A DNA stretch of 34,180 bases from Isotricha intestinalis (GCA_023807065.1 JAJJLU010000521.1:1-34180); one strand, 5' to 3'; positions 18,540-29,783 are shown, counted from the first letter of the stretch. The notes: generated by a model not told the origin, from the letters alone. A program made the numbers and translations.

Positions 18540-21281
18540 TTAAAAAATATTATTTATATAATTAATTTGAACACTTTTTCTTTTTTTTCCAAATTCAAAC
18601 AACAAATTTTTATTATTTAAATATTCTCCAAAAGTTAATCTTTTTTCATTTTCAAATAAATTATTTTGTTCACTATTTATTAAATCTCTTTTCAAAGAAG
18701 CAATTTTGAATTCCAAATTTTGATTTTCTTTCATATACATTTCTTTTCTATTTTTATTTTCTAATTTATTATTTTTTAATCTATCAAAATAAAATAAAAA
18801 TTCATCAATTAAATCACTTTTAGCTCCATTATAAAATGTTTCATTAGAAACATTTAATTCTTCTTTTATTTTAGAAATTATTTTTTCAAGATAAAATTTA
18901 TTTAAATTTAATATATTTTCTTTTTCATTTTTTAAATCAATAACATCCAATTTTATATTTGATTTATTTTTATTTAAAGGAAGTGTAATTTTATTAAATT
19001 GATTCTTTAATTCTGTTAATTCTTCTTTTAATTGAAAATTTTCTTGAGTAGTTTTTGTCAATAGCGAAATTTGTTTTATTTTATTTTCATTTGTAATATT
19101 ATTTTCAGATAAAACTTCATATTTTTTATTTAATTCATTAAATTCATTTTTTAAAAGTTGATTTTCTTTTTCTATTTTTTCATTTATTTTTATTATATTT
19201 TCTATTTTATTATACAAATTATTTTTTGATTCTTGTAATGAATCATTTTCAGAGTATAAACTTTCTTTTATTTTTTCAAATCTTTCTAATTCTTCTTTTT
19301 GAAATAAAAGTTGTTTTTTTAAATGAGCAATTTTATCTAATCTATCTATCTTTTCTAAATTCATATAAAAAATTATTGAATTTAAATCTTTTGAAATATT
19401 TTTTAAATCTCTTTTAATATCTTCATAATTATTTTTTTTCAATAAAAGAGTTTTATTTATTTCTTCTATTTCAATCTTTATTTCATTAATTTCTTTATTT
19501 AATATATTTATTTTTTCTTTTTGTTCTTCCATTTGTGTAGTTGATTTATTAATAATCATATTAAATTCATCAATATTCTTCTTTAAATTAGTTATTTGAG
19601 TGTTTTTCTTATCTAATTCAATTTTATTTAAATTAATTTCTTCTTGTGTAGATTTAATAACATTCTTCTTTAAAATAATTAAATTTTTTTTTTCATTTAT
19701 TTCTTTATCTACTTTTTCTAAATTTTCAATTTGAGAATTAATTAAATTTCTTTTTTTATCTTTTATTTTTGATAAATCTTCTGTTTTATAAGCATTTCTA
19801 AGTGCAATTGGTTTTAATGAATTTTTTATTAAAAGAAATTCAATTTTTGTTGCTTTATAAATTTCTTTTAAAGTATTTAATTCTATATCTTTTTTTTTAA
19901 TTTCATTTTCAATTTTTTCTAAACTTAAATATAAATCTTTATTCAAATTTGAAAAATTAATTATTTCTTTATCTCTTAAATTTATTTCATTTGATATTTT
20001 ATTTGCTTCTTCTCCAATATAATCAATAATTTTTGAAATTTTATTTTGTTTTGTATTTGAATCTTTCAATAAATTATTATTCAAATGATTTTCTTCTTTA
20101 TTACTTATTAAAGTCAACAAATAATAAATTTCAGTTTTTAAATTTTCATATTTTTCTTTTTCTTTAAAATATTCTTCTCTTTTTAAATTATCTTTGTTCG
20201 AAAAAATAGAATTTAAATTTATTAAAGGTTTATTTTTAATTTTTTTTGCATTTTGAGCAAAATTTAAAGTAGATAAAGTTTCCATAATATTATTATTAGA
20301 AGGAGAAATATTTGCAATAAAATAAGTTTTAGAATTTCCTCCTAAAGAATCTTTTAATAAAAAAGTTAATTTTGAATCTCTATAATGAATATGAATATTA
20401 TTATTTTTTGAATTTGAAATCAATGATAAACTTTGAATAACATGACTTAAATTTAATAAAGATTTATTTATTTTTCCTGCTTCTTTTAATCTTATTCCTT
20501 CACATTTTGTAAAAGTTTGTCTTTCACTTCCTGCTAAATCTACTAAATTTAAAACTGAATTTTTAAATATTTTTTTTCCATTTTCATTTTTTATTGAATT
20601 TAAAAATAAAGTAAAAATTGCATGTGAACGAGAAGAATTTTTATTCATATTTGTTAAAGCAATATGACGATTTTTAACTCCATTTTTTATTATTTCAAAT
20701 CCTTCATTTTTATTATTAATTTCTATTTTTAATAAATTTTCTAATATTAACTCTCCTTTATTTGTTTCTCTTATATTTAATTCATTTTTTTCTTTATCTA
20801 ATAAATCAATTATTTGTTCATTATAAATTTCAATAAAAGAACATTTTATTTGAAACTTTTCCTCAGAATAATTTTTAATTTGATTAAAAATATAATTTAT
20901 AACTCTTGGAATAATTCCATTTCCTTCTTCATTATTTATTTCTTTTTGAGAAGAATTAAAATTTGAAAAATTATTTCCTAAAAGAGTATATGTCTTCCCT
21001 GCACTTGTTTGTCCATAAACTAAAATTGTTCCATTAATTCCTTTTAATACTTCATCACAAATTTCTTTCCCACATTTATTAAATATTTCACTTTGAGATG
21101 TATCTTGATTTGCAATATAATCAAAATTATATTGTTTTATTGAATTTTTTAATGTAATGAAAATTGAATTTCCTATTAATGAAATTAAATTTGAATTTTC
21201 AATATATTCTGATTCTATTTTTGGACGAATTCTAATTATTACTTTTATATTTTCATTCGATAATTTGTTTGAGTTTTTCAT
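18540..21281 (-). CDS. Kinesin with N-terminal motor, kinesin-12/KIF15-like
   Basis: A 913-aa microtubule motor. The motor domain fills residues ~10-350: P-loop GQTSAGKT (90-97), switch I NKNSSRSH (213-220), switch II DLAGSE (248-253), then RLKEAGKINKSL and a TLSTLNFAQNAKKIKNKP end-of-motor segment. The rest (~370-890) is almost unbroken coiled coil of Lys/Glu/Leu/Asn heptads, so it should dimerise with the motor at the N-terminus and walk to the plus end. The AGKINKSL and NFAQNAKKIKNKP stretches most resemble kinesin-12/KIF15 and kinesin-7 types; I cannot fix the class by eye. Length and tail fit a spindle or cortical motor. It is divergent from the Myb gene 1.4 kb away. Confidence 0.93.
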   Translation of the reverse strand: MKNSNKLSNENIKVIIRIRPKIESEYIENSNLISLIGNSIFITLKNSIKQYNFDYIANQDTSQSEIFNKCGKEICDEVLKGINGTILVYGQTSAGKTYTLLGNNFSNFNSSQKEINNEEGNGIIPRVINYIFNQIKNYSEEKFQIKCSFIEIYNEQIIDLLDKEKNELNIRETNKGELILENLLKIEINNKNEGFEIIKNGVKNRHIALTNMNKNSSRSHAIFTLFLNSIKNENGKKIFKNSVLNLVDLAGSERQTFTKCEGIRLKEAGKINKSLLNLSHVIQSLSLISNSKNNNIHIHYRDSKLTFLLKDSLGGNSKTYFIANISPSNNNIMETLSTLNFAQNAKKIKNKPLINLNSIFSNKDNLKREEYFKEKEKYENLKTEIYYLLTLISNKEENHLNNNLLKDSNTKQNKISKIIDYIGEEANKISNEINLRDKEIINFSNLNKDLYLSLEKIENEIKKKDIELNTLKEIYKATKIEFLLIKNSLKPIALRNAYKTEDLSKIKDKKRNLINSQIENLEKVDKEINEKKNLIILKKNVIKSTQEEINLNKIELDKKNTQITNLKKNIDEFNMIINKSTTQMEEQKEKINILNKEINEIKIEIEEINKTLLLKKNNYEDIKRDLKNISKDLNSIIFYMNLEKIDRLDKIAHLKKQLLFQKEELERFEKIKESLYSENDSLQESKNNLYNKIENIIKINEKIEKENQLLKNEFNELNKKYEVLSENNITNENKIKQISLLTKTTQENFQLKEELTELKNQFNKITLPLNKNKSNIKLDVIDLKNEKENILNLNKFYLEKIISKIKEELNVSNETFYNGAKSDLIDEFLFYFDRLKNNKLENKNRKEMYMKENQNLEFKIASLKRDLINSEQNNLFENEKRLTFGEYLNNKNLLFEFGKKRKSVQINYINNIF

Positions 21282-22706
21282 TTATAGTAATTTTTTTTTT
21301 TAAATTTAAATTTAATGAACTTAATAAGTCTTCAAATAATAATATTTCTTTTGTTAGTGTTTTTATTTAGATATAATCCTACTAATTGTTTTCTTTGAAA
21401 GATAAAAAAAATAATTTTTCTAAAGCTACATTTAAAATAAAAAATATAATTTCATAAACCACACAAATCAAAAACAAGATTAAAAATATTCATTTATGGA
21501 TTTAATTAATTATTCAAGATAAGAAAAATAAATAATGATTTAATATATTATTATATTTTTAATTCGAATATTAACTGAATATAATAGTATGATATTTTTA
21601 ATGAAAAAAAGATTCAGCAACAATGTTTAAAATATCTTAAATAGAATATAATTGAAAGAAAAGAAAGAAATAGATTATATATTTAATTTAAAAAGAGATT
21701 TCGATTTTTATTAAGATAATTTTGAAAATGAAAATTAAGACAATCATCGATAATAATAGAACAACAAAAGTAATGCTCTTAATATTCAAGGAAAGTTTTA
21801 TTAACAATTTTTTTAATAAGAATCAAGAAAATAATAAATAATTTTTAATTAATGATAAATAATCATTAAATACAAACTGAATATATAAAAAAAGTGAGTT
21901 TATCTTATTAGAAGATTAATTTCTTCATTTAATCTAAAATTAGGATTCAAAAGTTTGAAAAAATCATTTTTTAAACTTCGATAAAATGAAAAATTAAAGA
22001 AAATTAAGAAAAGAATAAAGAAAATTTGAAAGAAAAGAATTAAAAAAAATGAGTAAATCATTAAATAATAATTGTAATCTCATTATTATTCAATATTAAA
22101 AAATGAAACAAATTAAATAAAATATTTAACTCATTCAAATCAAAATTAACTGTGGAATTAAAAAAAAGACATTACAGACTAAATTATTTGAAGCAAAAAA
22201 ACAATACATTTTTAAAAAAAACAAATTAATTTGAAAAATTAAAAGTTGTGAGAATAAATAATCATTTATTTTTTAGATTATTCAAAATAATAAAAAAAAT
22301 TGTGAAAAAAAAAAATTTTGAGAAAATCAACATATAATTAAAATGTTAAAACTGTTTTATCTTTTTTTTTCCGTGAATCATATTTTTTCAATATCTAAAT
22401 TTTATATAAATTAAATATTATTATATCTTAAAAAAAATTGAAACTTATTAATCTAAAATCTTATTGAAATGTATTTTTTATTCAATTATGATCATGATAA
22501 ATAATAAAAAATTATCTATAAGGAAAAAGTCAACTTGAACATTATAAAAATTATTTCAATGAATAAAACTAAATTTTCTTTAGATTTAAAATTCTTTTTC
22601 AAAAAATCTTTTTTGGAAATTAAAATTTAATCTTTATATTAATTTTTTTTCAATAAAAATTACTCATAAAATAAAAGTATTCTAAAATAGATATTTTTAA
22701 ATAAAA
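21282..22706. other. Long divergent spacer with possible decayed coding sequence
   Basis: 1425 nt between the starts of the kinesin and Myb genes, far longer than most spacers here. On the + strand, ~21601-22260 reads like a worn Lys/Glu/Gln-rich coiled-coil frame (for example KEKKEIDYIFNLKRDFDFY and KTLQTKLFEAKKQYIFKK) broken by many TAA and TAG stops. The pattern could be a dead gene, but A-rich spacer DNA gives similar strings, so I do not call it a pseudogene. No RNA or repeat was seen. Confidence 0.35.
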
Positions 22707-23454
22707 ATGTCAATCCAATTTTCTAATTCCCTTCAGAGTCCTTTAAAAGAAAATGAGAAAAATTTCATATCAAGAAAGAGAATAAGGAAAAATGAAATGT
22801 CATGGTCTTTTGAAGAAGAATTTCTTTTCTTTGAAGCTCATACATTTTTAGGAAATAAATGGAAAAGATATTCACAAATTCTTCAAAAGTAAGTTTCATT
22901 TTATATAAAATTTTAGAACTCCGAAAGAATTGAAAAATCATTTTCATACTTGTATTATTAAAAGTGTTAGAAAAATTATCAACAATAAATTTGATTGTGA
23001 ATTAAAAGAAATTATGAGATATTTTTATGCTTTTGATTATTTAATTAAAATGATAAGTGAAGTAAAAGAAGAAGAATGTTGCAATAAGTCTGGAAATGAA
23101 AATGAAAAAAAAAGAAAAAAATATAAATTTAATCCAAAATTATTAATTAAAAATAATCAATTATCAATTGAAAAAATTTCCTTATATAGAAATAAATTAG
23201 TCAATCAAATTTTATTAAATAAAACTGGAATTAGGGATTTTTTAAAATATATAAATTTTATAAATAATTTTGATGTAAATTATGTATCATGGTTATTTTC
23301 CGTAATTGTAAAATCAAAATTACTAAGAAATTGTAAAAAAGTGTTAGAAATAGGACATATTAAAAATAAAGATTTTGTTAAAAAAATTCAAAAATATTTG
23401 GAAGATAACTCTTCTTATATATATTTTGATGAAATGTTCTTTAGTAAGAACTGA
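22707..23454 (+). CDS. Myb/SANT-like DNA-binding protein, two exons
   Basis: Exons 22707-22888 and 22917-23454 join across a 28-nt intron to give 239 aa. Residues ~31-80 form one Myb/SANT helix-turn-helix: MSWSFEEEFLFFEAHTFLGN, then KWKRYSQIL, then TPKELKNHF, with W33, W52 and F70 in the three core aromatic positions. The intron splits this domain before its third, recognition helix, so the unspliced frame would be useless. The remainder is basic and helical (KKRKKYKFNPK, KNNQLSIEKISLYRNKL) with no domain I can name. A single-repeat Myb protein usually binds DNA as a dimer or acts as a chromatin SANT module. It is convergent with the coiled-coil gene downstream. Confidence 0.8.
22889..22916 (+). 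other. 28-nt intron in Myb/SANT gene
   Basis: It begins GTAAGTTTC and ends AAAATTTTAG. Removal joins QILQ-K to TPKELKNHFH and completes the Myb fold; without removal the frame stops at 22890-22892. It has GT-AG ends. Confidence 0.92.
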
Positions 23455-23739
23455 TTATAATTTTCTGTAATTCTTAATTCTAATTTGATATAATATTAAC
23501 GTATGTTTGCATTATAATGTGTTTAAGAATTTTATTATAATTTATATAAAAAGTATTAAAATTCTATTATTTAACATAAATATTTAAAATTATTTATTCA
23601 AAAACGATTAAAATAAATTATTTCAAAAATATAAATAAAAAAAATTACAATTCCTGAAAATATCAATTTGTTTATATTAATTTTAAAAATAAATATTTAA
23701 AAAGTTACATAATTAAATTACTTCTATATAAATATTTTC

Positions 23740-24811
23740 TTAATTTTGATGATATTTTAAATTTGTTTTTTTTTTATATTTTAAATGATTGAAATCAAGA
23801 TTGGGAAGACTTCTAACAAAATCATCACTTATTTGAACATCTGTTTGATTTTTATCTTCTTTATAATTATTATTAGTTAAGTTAAAATTAAAATTGATGT
23901 TCAAATTAAAATTTTGTTTAAGATTAATGATTTCATAATTGTTTTCTAACTTTCTTTTTTTATTCGACAAAGAAGAATTAAAAATATTTTTATCAAAATC
24001 ATAATGATTAATATTTTCTTGAGTTTTATTATATATTCTATTAAGAGAATTAGTTCTGTTACAACTTTTAGAATGTTCTTCTTCCTCAATAACTTGTTCA
24101 GTGTCAATATATTTTTTATCATATTTTTCATTATAAAAAATATCATTATATTTTTTTATTGATTTTGATAAAAAATTTAATTCAGTTTGATCTTGTTGTT
24201 CAATGAATTTTAGTTCATCTAATTTTTGCCTTAGTTCAAATAATTTAATATTTAATTCAGTTTCAATGTTATTTATATCTTTATTTGATGTTAAAAGAAT
24301 ATCTTTTTTATCTTCTTGAATTAATTCTATTTTTTTTAATTCTTTTATTTTATCTCTTTTTCTTTTGATAAATGAATCAATTTTTTTTATTTCATTTTCA
24401 CTTATAAAATTTAAATTTTTTAATTGTTCAATTTCAAATTCAAGATTATCAGAAGTTGTAGCTGAATAATTTTTTTCATTAACAGAGAAATCATTCTAAA
24501 TATTTTTTTTAGTTAAAAAATATATTTACATATTTTAATATTTCTTCTTTATATAAATTTTGTGTCTTGAAAGAAATAAGTAAAGATTCTTTTAAGTTTT
24601 TGAGAAAACGTATAATAAAATCATTTTCAATATTTGTATTGGAAAAATAGTTTAATTGATTAACTTTAATTAAATTTGTTAAAGATTCTAAATTATTTTT
24701 TTGAGTGTTAAATATAAAATTCTGATTAGTATACGTAAAATTTGGAGTTGATAACGCTTTAAATTCTATTTTTTTATTTTTTAAATTCTTTGAAATTTTA
24801 TTTTTTAACAT
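23740..24811 (-). CDS. Unknown coiled-coil protein, two exons
   Basis: Exons 24811-24530 and 24495-23740 join in phase across a 34-nt intron to give 345 aa. I followed the second exon codon by codon and it has no stop until its end. The N-terminal ~95 residues are mixed polar and helical. Residues ~105-215 are strongly coiled-coil (EIEQLKNLNFISENEIKKID, KRDKIKELKKIELIQEDKKD, ELRQKLDELKFIEQQDQ). The C-terminal ~100 residues are polar with a basic patch NKKRKLE, possibly a nuclear signal, and a short ending with SDDFVRSLPNLDF. No catalytic motif, signal peptide or membrane segment is visible, and I do not recognise the family. Kinetochore or centriole-type coiled-coil proteins look like this, but nothing specific supports that. 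Confidence 0.7.
24496..24529 (-). other. 34-nt intron in coiled-coil gene
   Basis: On the minus strand it reads GTAAATATATT...ATATTTAG. Removal joins EEILKY to NDFSVNEKNY and opens a further 251 codons; read through, the frame stops after six codons. It is the longest of the four introns seen. Confidence 0.85.
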
Positions 24812-26302
24812 TATTCAAAATCTTAATTATTTATTTTGTAAACATTTAAGATAAAATATTATAATAATTAAAAAATTATTTAATAAAACAATAGTCTTTT
24901 TGAAATATTATTAAATTGAATAACAACCATTTATAATAATTATATTCATTTATTAAATAAAAATTAACAATGATATAGAAAAAACTTCTAATATTTAATT
25001 AAAACCAATTCATCCATATATAAGATGAAATAATGATGTTAATTATAAGATCATTCGAAAATTAACAAAAGCTATTATTATTCAATAAAAGATAAAGATA
25101 AAGAAAAAAAAGAAAATAACGTAAAAATTAAACAAACAAAATTTTGACACTGATAAGAATATCAAAACAATAGTTATTTTAAAATATCAGGAAAAAAATT
25201 AAAAAAAAACTGAATCAAAAAGATGGTTTATTAAAAACAAAAGTAAGAACAAAATATTCAACGATAAGTTGAAAGTTTTGAGAACAAAAGAAAATATAAA
25301 AAAATGAATTTTTAATAACAAATATTTTAAATAGGAACATTTTAAAATAATAAAAAAAGATGAAAAAATATAATCAAAATATAAGAGCAAAATGAAAAAA
25401 GAGTTTATAATTCTAAAAAGAAAAAAAGAAATGGATATAAAAGTAGAAGAAGAAAAAAATGAAAGTTTTGAGTGCTTCAAAAAAATCAAAAAAAGAGATA
25501 AAGATTTATTATTTAATAAGAATATATAAAATTTTTCTTTTATTTCTTACATTATCTCATTCTTTTTGAATAAATTTTTTTTCTATTGACTATTTTTTCA
25601 TCAAATTTTATTTTTTATATTCTCTTTAACTTCTAATTTGATTTATAGATTATTTTAGTCATTAAAAATAGAAAGAAAAAAAAAGAATAATTTTCCTTGT
25701 TTAAATTTTGAACAAAAAAAAAAAAAAATAATAAAAATTAATGTATTAATGTAAATGATTATAAAATAAATAATTAAAAAAGAATTTAATTTGATAATTA
25801 TTTTATTTATTATTTTTTAATTTATATTTTAGTACAAAGAAATTTAAAATTCAATAATAAATTAATAAGTTATTTAAAAAATGAGTGACAACAATACTTT
25901 AATTTGAAAATAATAAATAAATTTAAAATTCCAATGTATAAATTATTGTTTATACTAAATTTTTCTATCTAATATCTTAATTATAAATTAAATTAATTTT
26001 TAGTTATAAAAATAATATAATAAAGTATTTAAAATTAACTAATAATAGTATATAGTAAATATAAAAAATATACAAATTTGGATAATTTTTCAACATTATA
26101 AGACATTTTTTAACTAAAATATCTCTTTTAAAAATCATTCTTTATTTGAAAAGTATTTGTGTGTTTAATAATTATATATTATTCTTTTTTTTTTAATTTG
26201 AATGAATAATATTTTTAAAAAAGTAAAATACATATTATATTTAAAAAAAAAATGAAGTAATTATTGTTTGATATATAAAGAAAAATAAAAATTAAGAGAT
26301 AA
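24812..26302. other. Long divergent spacer
   Basis: 1491 nt between the starts of the coiled-coil and MADS-box genes. It contains a coding-like relic on the + strand at 25202-25530 (listed separately). The remaining sequence is simple A/T-rich DNA with no RNA gene or clear repeat. The last 300 nt would carry the MADS promoter, but I see no recognisable element. Confidence 0.55.
25202..25530 (+). pseudogene. Possible relic of a Lys/Glu-rich gene
   Basis: One + frame from ~25206 to 25527 reads as a plausible protein with only three internal stops (TGA, TAG, TAA). Clear coding-like stretches are KTESKRWFIKNKSKNKIFND, then KLKVLRTKENIKK, and later KKEMDIKVEEEKNESFECF, then KKIKKRDKDLLFN. The Trp, Cys and Glu content is unusual for spacer DNA here. 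I recognise no family. It may be a decayed gene copy, or chance in A-rich sequence. Confidence 0.35.
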
Positions 26303-27220
26303 ATGGGAAAAAGGAAGATTGAAATGACAAAAATTGAAAACAGATTAAACAGCCAAATAACTTATTATAAAAGAAAGAAAGGATTAATTAAGAAATCACT
26401 AGAATTAGCTTTATTATGTGATGTTGAGGTTTTTTTAGTTATTGTAGATAAAAAACATAAACTTTCAATAACTTCTTCAAAAAATACTCCAGAAAAATTT
26501 ATAAAATCATATTTGAAAAATTTAAGTCATAAAAAAATAAAAGAAAAATTTTCATTAAAAGATTATCCTAAAATATTTAAAAATGAAAAAGATATGCTTG
26601 ATATTGATGAAAATGAAAATAAAGAAACATTAGTAGAAAATAATGATAATAAAGAAAAAGATAATCTTAAAAAAAATTTAAGTCATATAAAAAGTGATTC
26701 AAAATTTAAAATAAATATTCCAGTTGAAAAAATAAATAATATTGAAAGTGTAAATTCATCACAAACATTTCAAAACAGTTTAGAATCAAATATAGAAAAT
26801 TCTGATAATAAAAGTAATATAACTTTATCAGATAAAAAAGCAAAATTATATCCAATTAAAATTCCTCAAATCACAATTCCTATAAAAGAAATAAAAAATA
26901 CTTCATTTAATAATTTGAAAGATATAAATATAAAAAATCAAAATAAAAATAATTCGAATCCTGATTTTTTTCAAGTTCCAACTCCTTTATATACTCCTCA
27001 AATTGATGTATTTAATATAAATTCTCCTTTTTTCGAAACTCCTGATAAAAATGATTTTAATTATAATTTTTCACCTTTTAATTTTCAAAATATTAATGAA
27101 ACAAATTTAAATAGTTTTGTTTATAAAAAAAATAGTAATAAAAATTTGAAAGGAGATGAAGAAGAAAGGTATTTATTTAATTTTAATATTAATGATTGTA
27201 AAAATCAAACTAATAAATGA
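26303..27220 (+). CDS. MADS-box transcription factor
   Basis: A 305-aa DNA-binding protein. Residues 1-60 are a MADS box: MGKRKIEMTKIENRLNSQIT, then YYKRKKGLIKKSLELALLCD, then VEVFLVIVDKKHKLSITSS. The KRKKGL and K-x-EL-LLCD core and the MGRKKI-like N-terminus place it in the SRF/MEF2-type superfamily, which binds CArG-like A/T boxes as dimers. The sequence after the box (PEKFIKSYLKN) fits a short dimer extension but not clearly a SAM or MEF2 domain, and there is no plant K-box. The rest is low-complexity, with Ser/Thr-Pro sites (VPTPLYTPQIDVFNINSPFF, then ETPDKN) that could be phosphorylated or serve as an activation region. The ATG is chosen because the MADS box starts at residue 2. Target genes are unknown. 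Confidence 0.93.
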   Translation: MGKRKIEMTKIENRLNSQITYYKRKKGLIKKSLELALLCDVEVFLVIVDKKHKLSITSSKNTPEKFIKSYLKNLSHKKIKEKFSLKDYPKIFKNEKDMLDIDENENKETLVENNDNKEKDNLKKNLSHIKSDSKFKINIPVEKINNIESVNSSQTFQNSLESNIENSDNKSNITLSDKKAKLYPIKIPQITIPIKEIKNTSFNNLKDINIKNQNKNNSNPDFFQVPTPLYTPQIDVFNINSPFFETPDKNDFNYNFSPFNFQNINETNLNSFVYKKNSNKNLKGDEEERYLFNFNINDCKNQTNK

Positions 27221-27405
27221 TAAACATAGTTTATTTTATTTTTGAAGACAAAAAAGACTCTTTTTGAAAAATAATAGTTGATTTTTTTGTAAATAAAAAA
27301 AGATTTTTTTATTTTAGTTTATATGAAAATATATTAATTTCCATTAATCATTTAATTAATTAAAATTTATTTTTTAATTTAAGGTAACTTATAACCAATC
27401 TTATA

Positions 27406-28440
27406 ATGTCAGATTTTAAATCTAATTCAGATAGTTTAAGGTTAATTCCTAAATTAAACCACAAAAAAGATTTTTCTTTAAAACAATTAAAAAACAATTT
27501 TTCAAGAAATTTTTTAGAGTCTGAATCTCAACAAAAATATTTTGTTTCTCCTAGTCCAATAACAAATAAAAATTCTAGTACTCAATGTTATAATATTGAT
27601 AAAAAAGATGAAAATGAAATATCATATAAGAGTAATATTAAAAATCAAATTTTAGAAAAACCAATTGTAAAAATTAAAAAGACTAAAATTATTAATCAAA
27701 ATAGTGAAAAAGATTTAAAATATGTGAAAAAGCATTTATTAATTTTAGAAGAAATATTAAAAAAAAAACAATTAGACAATAAAAAAAAAAGTAAAAAACA
27801 AATTTCTCAAATTTTATTACCAAATATAAAAGATAACAAGGAAAATAATTTTTCAGATAACTTTGAACAATATAAGGAAAATGAGATAAATGAAAATTTT
27901 GCTTTAGTTATGTATCCTCTGAGATCTTCAAAAAGTAAAATTCAAATAACAAAAAAAATGAGTATTTTCGATATTCAAAAAGAAGAAAAAAATGATATTA
28001 AAGATTCAAAATTAAGTTATAAAAGCTTAATGAAAATTCCAAATAATAGAGTTTATATTCCTAATTCATTCTCTTCATCAAATTTAAAACCTAATAAAAA
28101 CAGTTTTAATGAATTATCAAATGAATTACTTTTTCAACTTAAATCAAGAAGAGCTTCGGATCTTAAATTTTTGGAAAGAATAAAACATTCAATTCAAAAA
28201 AAACAAAATAATGATTTTAATTCTTGTATTCTTTCATATTATGATAAATCATTCAATGATTTGAAAAAAATAAATAAGGAAAAATTGAAAAAAATGAGGA
28301 ATAAAAGTTATATTAATTTAATGAATATGATTAATTATAATTCTAATGAAATTGAAAAAATCAATAATGAAATAAATCATAAATTAGATATTAATAAATT
28401 AGAAATTTTTCAAAATCAAGGAAAATTCACTAAATATTAA
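27406..28440 (+). CDS. Unknown low-complexity protein
   Basis: A 344-aa protein I do not recognise. It is rich in Lys, Asn and Ser, with short helical segments (DLKYVKKHLLILEEILKKKQ near residues 104-123, and SNELLFQLKSRRASDLKFLE near 240-260) and several SP/TP-type sites in the N-terminal part (FVSPSPI). No signal peptide, membrane span or catalytic motif is seen. The frame is open throughout, codon use matches neighbouring genes, and it follows the MADS gene by 185 nt on the same strand. It is probably a disordered regulatory or cytoskeletal protein, but this is not demonstrated. Confidence 0.7.
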   Translation: MSDFKSNSDSLRLIPKLNHKKDFSLKQLKNNFSRNFLESESQQKYFVSPSPITNKNSSTQCYNIDKKDENEISYKSNIKNQILEKPIVKIKKTKIINQNSEKDLKYVKKHLLILEEILKKKQLDNKKKSKKQISQILLPNIKDNKENNFSDNFEQYKENEINENFALVMYPLRSSKSKIQITKKMSIFDIQKEEKNDIKDSKLSYKSLMKIPNNRVYIPNSFSSSNLKPNKNSFNELSNELLFQLKSRRASDLKFLERIKHSIQKKQNNDFNSCILSYYDKSFNDLKKINKEKLKKMRNKSYINLMNMINYNSNEIEKINNEINHKLDINKLEIFQNQGKFTKY

Positions 28441-28638
28441 ATTTTGTCAAGTAATATTAATATAATAACTTTTTTAATTTTTTATTGGTATATTAAAAAA
28501 TTAAATATGTAATTATAGATATCAATTAATATTTATATTTAATAAAAATTATAATTTTATTAAAAAAAAATAATCAAAAATCTAGAAATTTTTCAAACAA
28601 AGATTAAAAACAAAAAATAATATATAATAAAACAAAAA

Positions 28639-29562
28639 TTACTTATTCTCATAAGTAAGAATAGATCCAAAATAAAAATGTTGCATAACGACAAATTTTT
28701 TAAGAACTTCATCTTCATACATTTTAACCAATCCTTTAGCGACTTTATCCCAAATAGGAACAGCACTAATAGAATCAAGCATAGGAGCATATTCTCCAAA
28801 GCTAGCACCATGTTTAACAGTTTTAATATGTCTAATACAGCTTAAATACATATAATTCTCATGATATTCTTCTAAAATTTTATCATTATGAATATCCTTA
28901 GGTTCAATTCCTTCTTTATTATTCATTAATTGACCAGCCCCGAATAAAAAAGGTAAAAATTGATATTCATCAAGTCCCCATACACCATGTGCTCCTGCAG
29001 GTTCTAATAAATATGTTACTTGTATTTTTCTTACAAATAATAAATATCTAAAAAATACATGTACTACTAATGATGGAAAATCTTCTTGAGTATAATATCC
29101 TGTATGATATAATACTAATATCAACGATAAAAAATTCAATTCATGTCCTGTTCCATAATCTAAACGCATATTTGAACCGAAAGATTCTAAAAAATAATGC
29201 TTTAATTCTAATGCTAATCCTTCATTCATTTTTGGTTTTAAAATTATTGAAATTAAAGTTTGATATCTTTCTTCTATTAATTTTCTAAATACTTTAAATC
29301 CTGTATTTCCAAATCTTTGTTCTTTATGACTTAATGGTGCTTCTTTTATTACTTTTTCTAATTCATCAAATAATGTGAAAAATCCTTGGATACATGGATT
29401 CTTACTTTCTGGAACGTCACTTTTTTTCTTACCTTTTGCGCTATCTTGAAGAATTCGAATAAAGTCCATTATTATCATGTATGTTTTACTTGTTAAGAAA
29501 CTATCCATCATTTTTGGAATTGTTATTTCTTTTTGAGTTTCTCTAAATTTGTGGTTTTCCAT
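28639..29562 (-). CDS. Serine/threonine phosphatase 2A activator (PTPA, Rrd-type)
   Basis: A 307-aa PTPA protein, a peptidyl-prolyl isomerase-like factor that helps make active PP2A by loading catalytic metal. Family landmarks are in order: FRIL near residue 35, then FGNTGFKVFRKL, SFGSNMRLDYGTGHELNFLS (nucleotide-pocket YGTGHE), EPAGAHGVWGLDEYQFLPFL, then FGAGQL, IRHIKTVKHGASFGEYAPML, and VPIWDKVAKGLVKMYEDEVL. The length matches the core of human PTPA and yeast Rrd1/2, with little extension at either end. No intron was found. The 3' end is 198 nt from the unknown plus-strand gene. It should act in the cytosol and nucleus. Confidence 0.95.
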   Translation of the reverse strand: MENHKFRETQKEITIPKMMDSFLTSKTYMIIMDFIRILQDSAKGKKKSDVPESKNPCIQGFFTLFDELEKVIKEAPLSHKEQRFGNTGFKVFRKLIEERYQTLISIILKPKMNEGLALELKHYFLESFGSNMRLDYGTGHELNFLSLILVLYHTGYYTQEDFPSLVVHVFFRYLLFVRKIQVTYLLEPAGAHGVWGLDEYQFLPFLFGAGQLMNNKEGIEPKDIHNDKILEEYHENYMYLSCIRHIKTVKHGASFGEYAPMLDSISAVPIWDKVAKGLVKMYEDEVLKKFVVMQHFYFGSILTYENK

Positions 29563-29783
29563 TTTTTTTTATGTATGTTTTTTTTTTTAATAGAAATTTA
29601 TATAAAGTTTTGTGGTTTAATTATTTTTTTATTTTAATATTTTTTATAAGTTTTTTTTTACAGTGGATATTTATAATTTTTTTTTTTAATTATTAATTTT
29701 TATAATTTTACTTTTATCATTTGATAAAATATTCAATTTGATTATTCATTAAAAAAGGCTCTGGAGTTTAAACAAATTTGCTA

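Noticed and set aside
28900..28925. GGTTCAATTCC resembling a tRNA B-box
   Set aside because: It lies within the PTPA coding frame and no cloverleaf forms around it.
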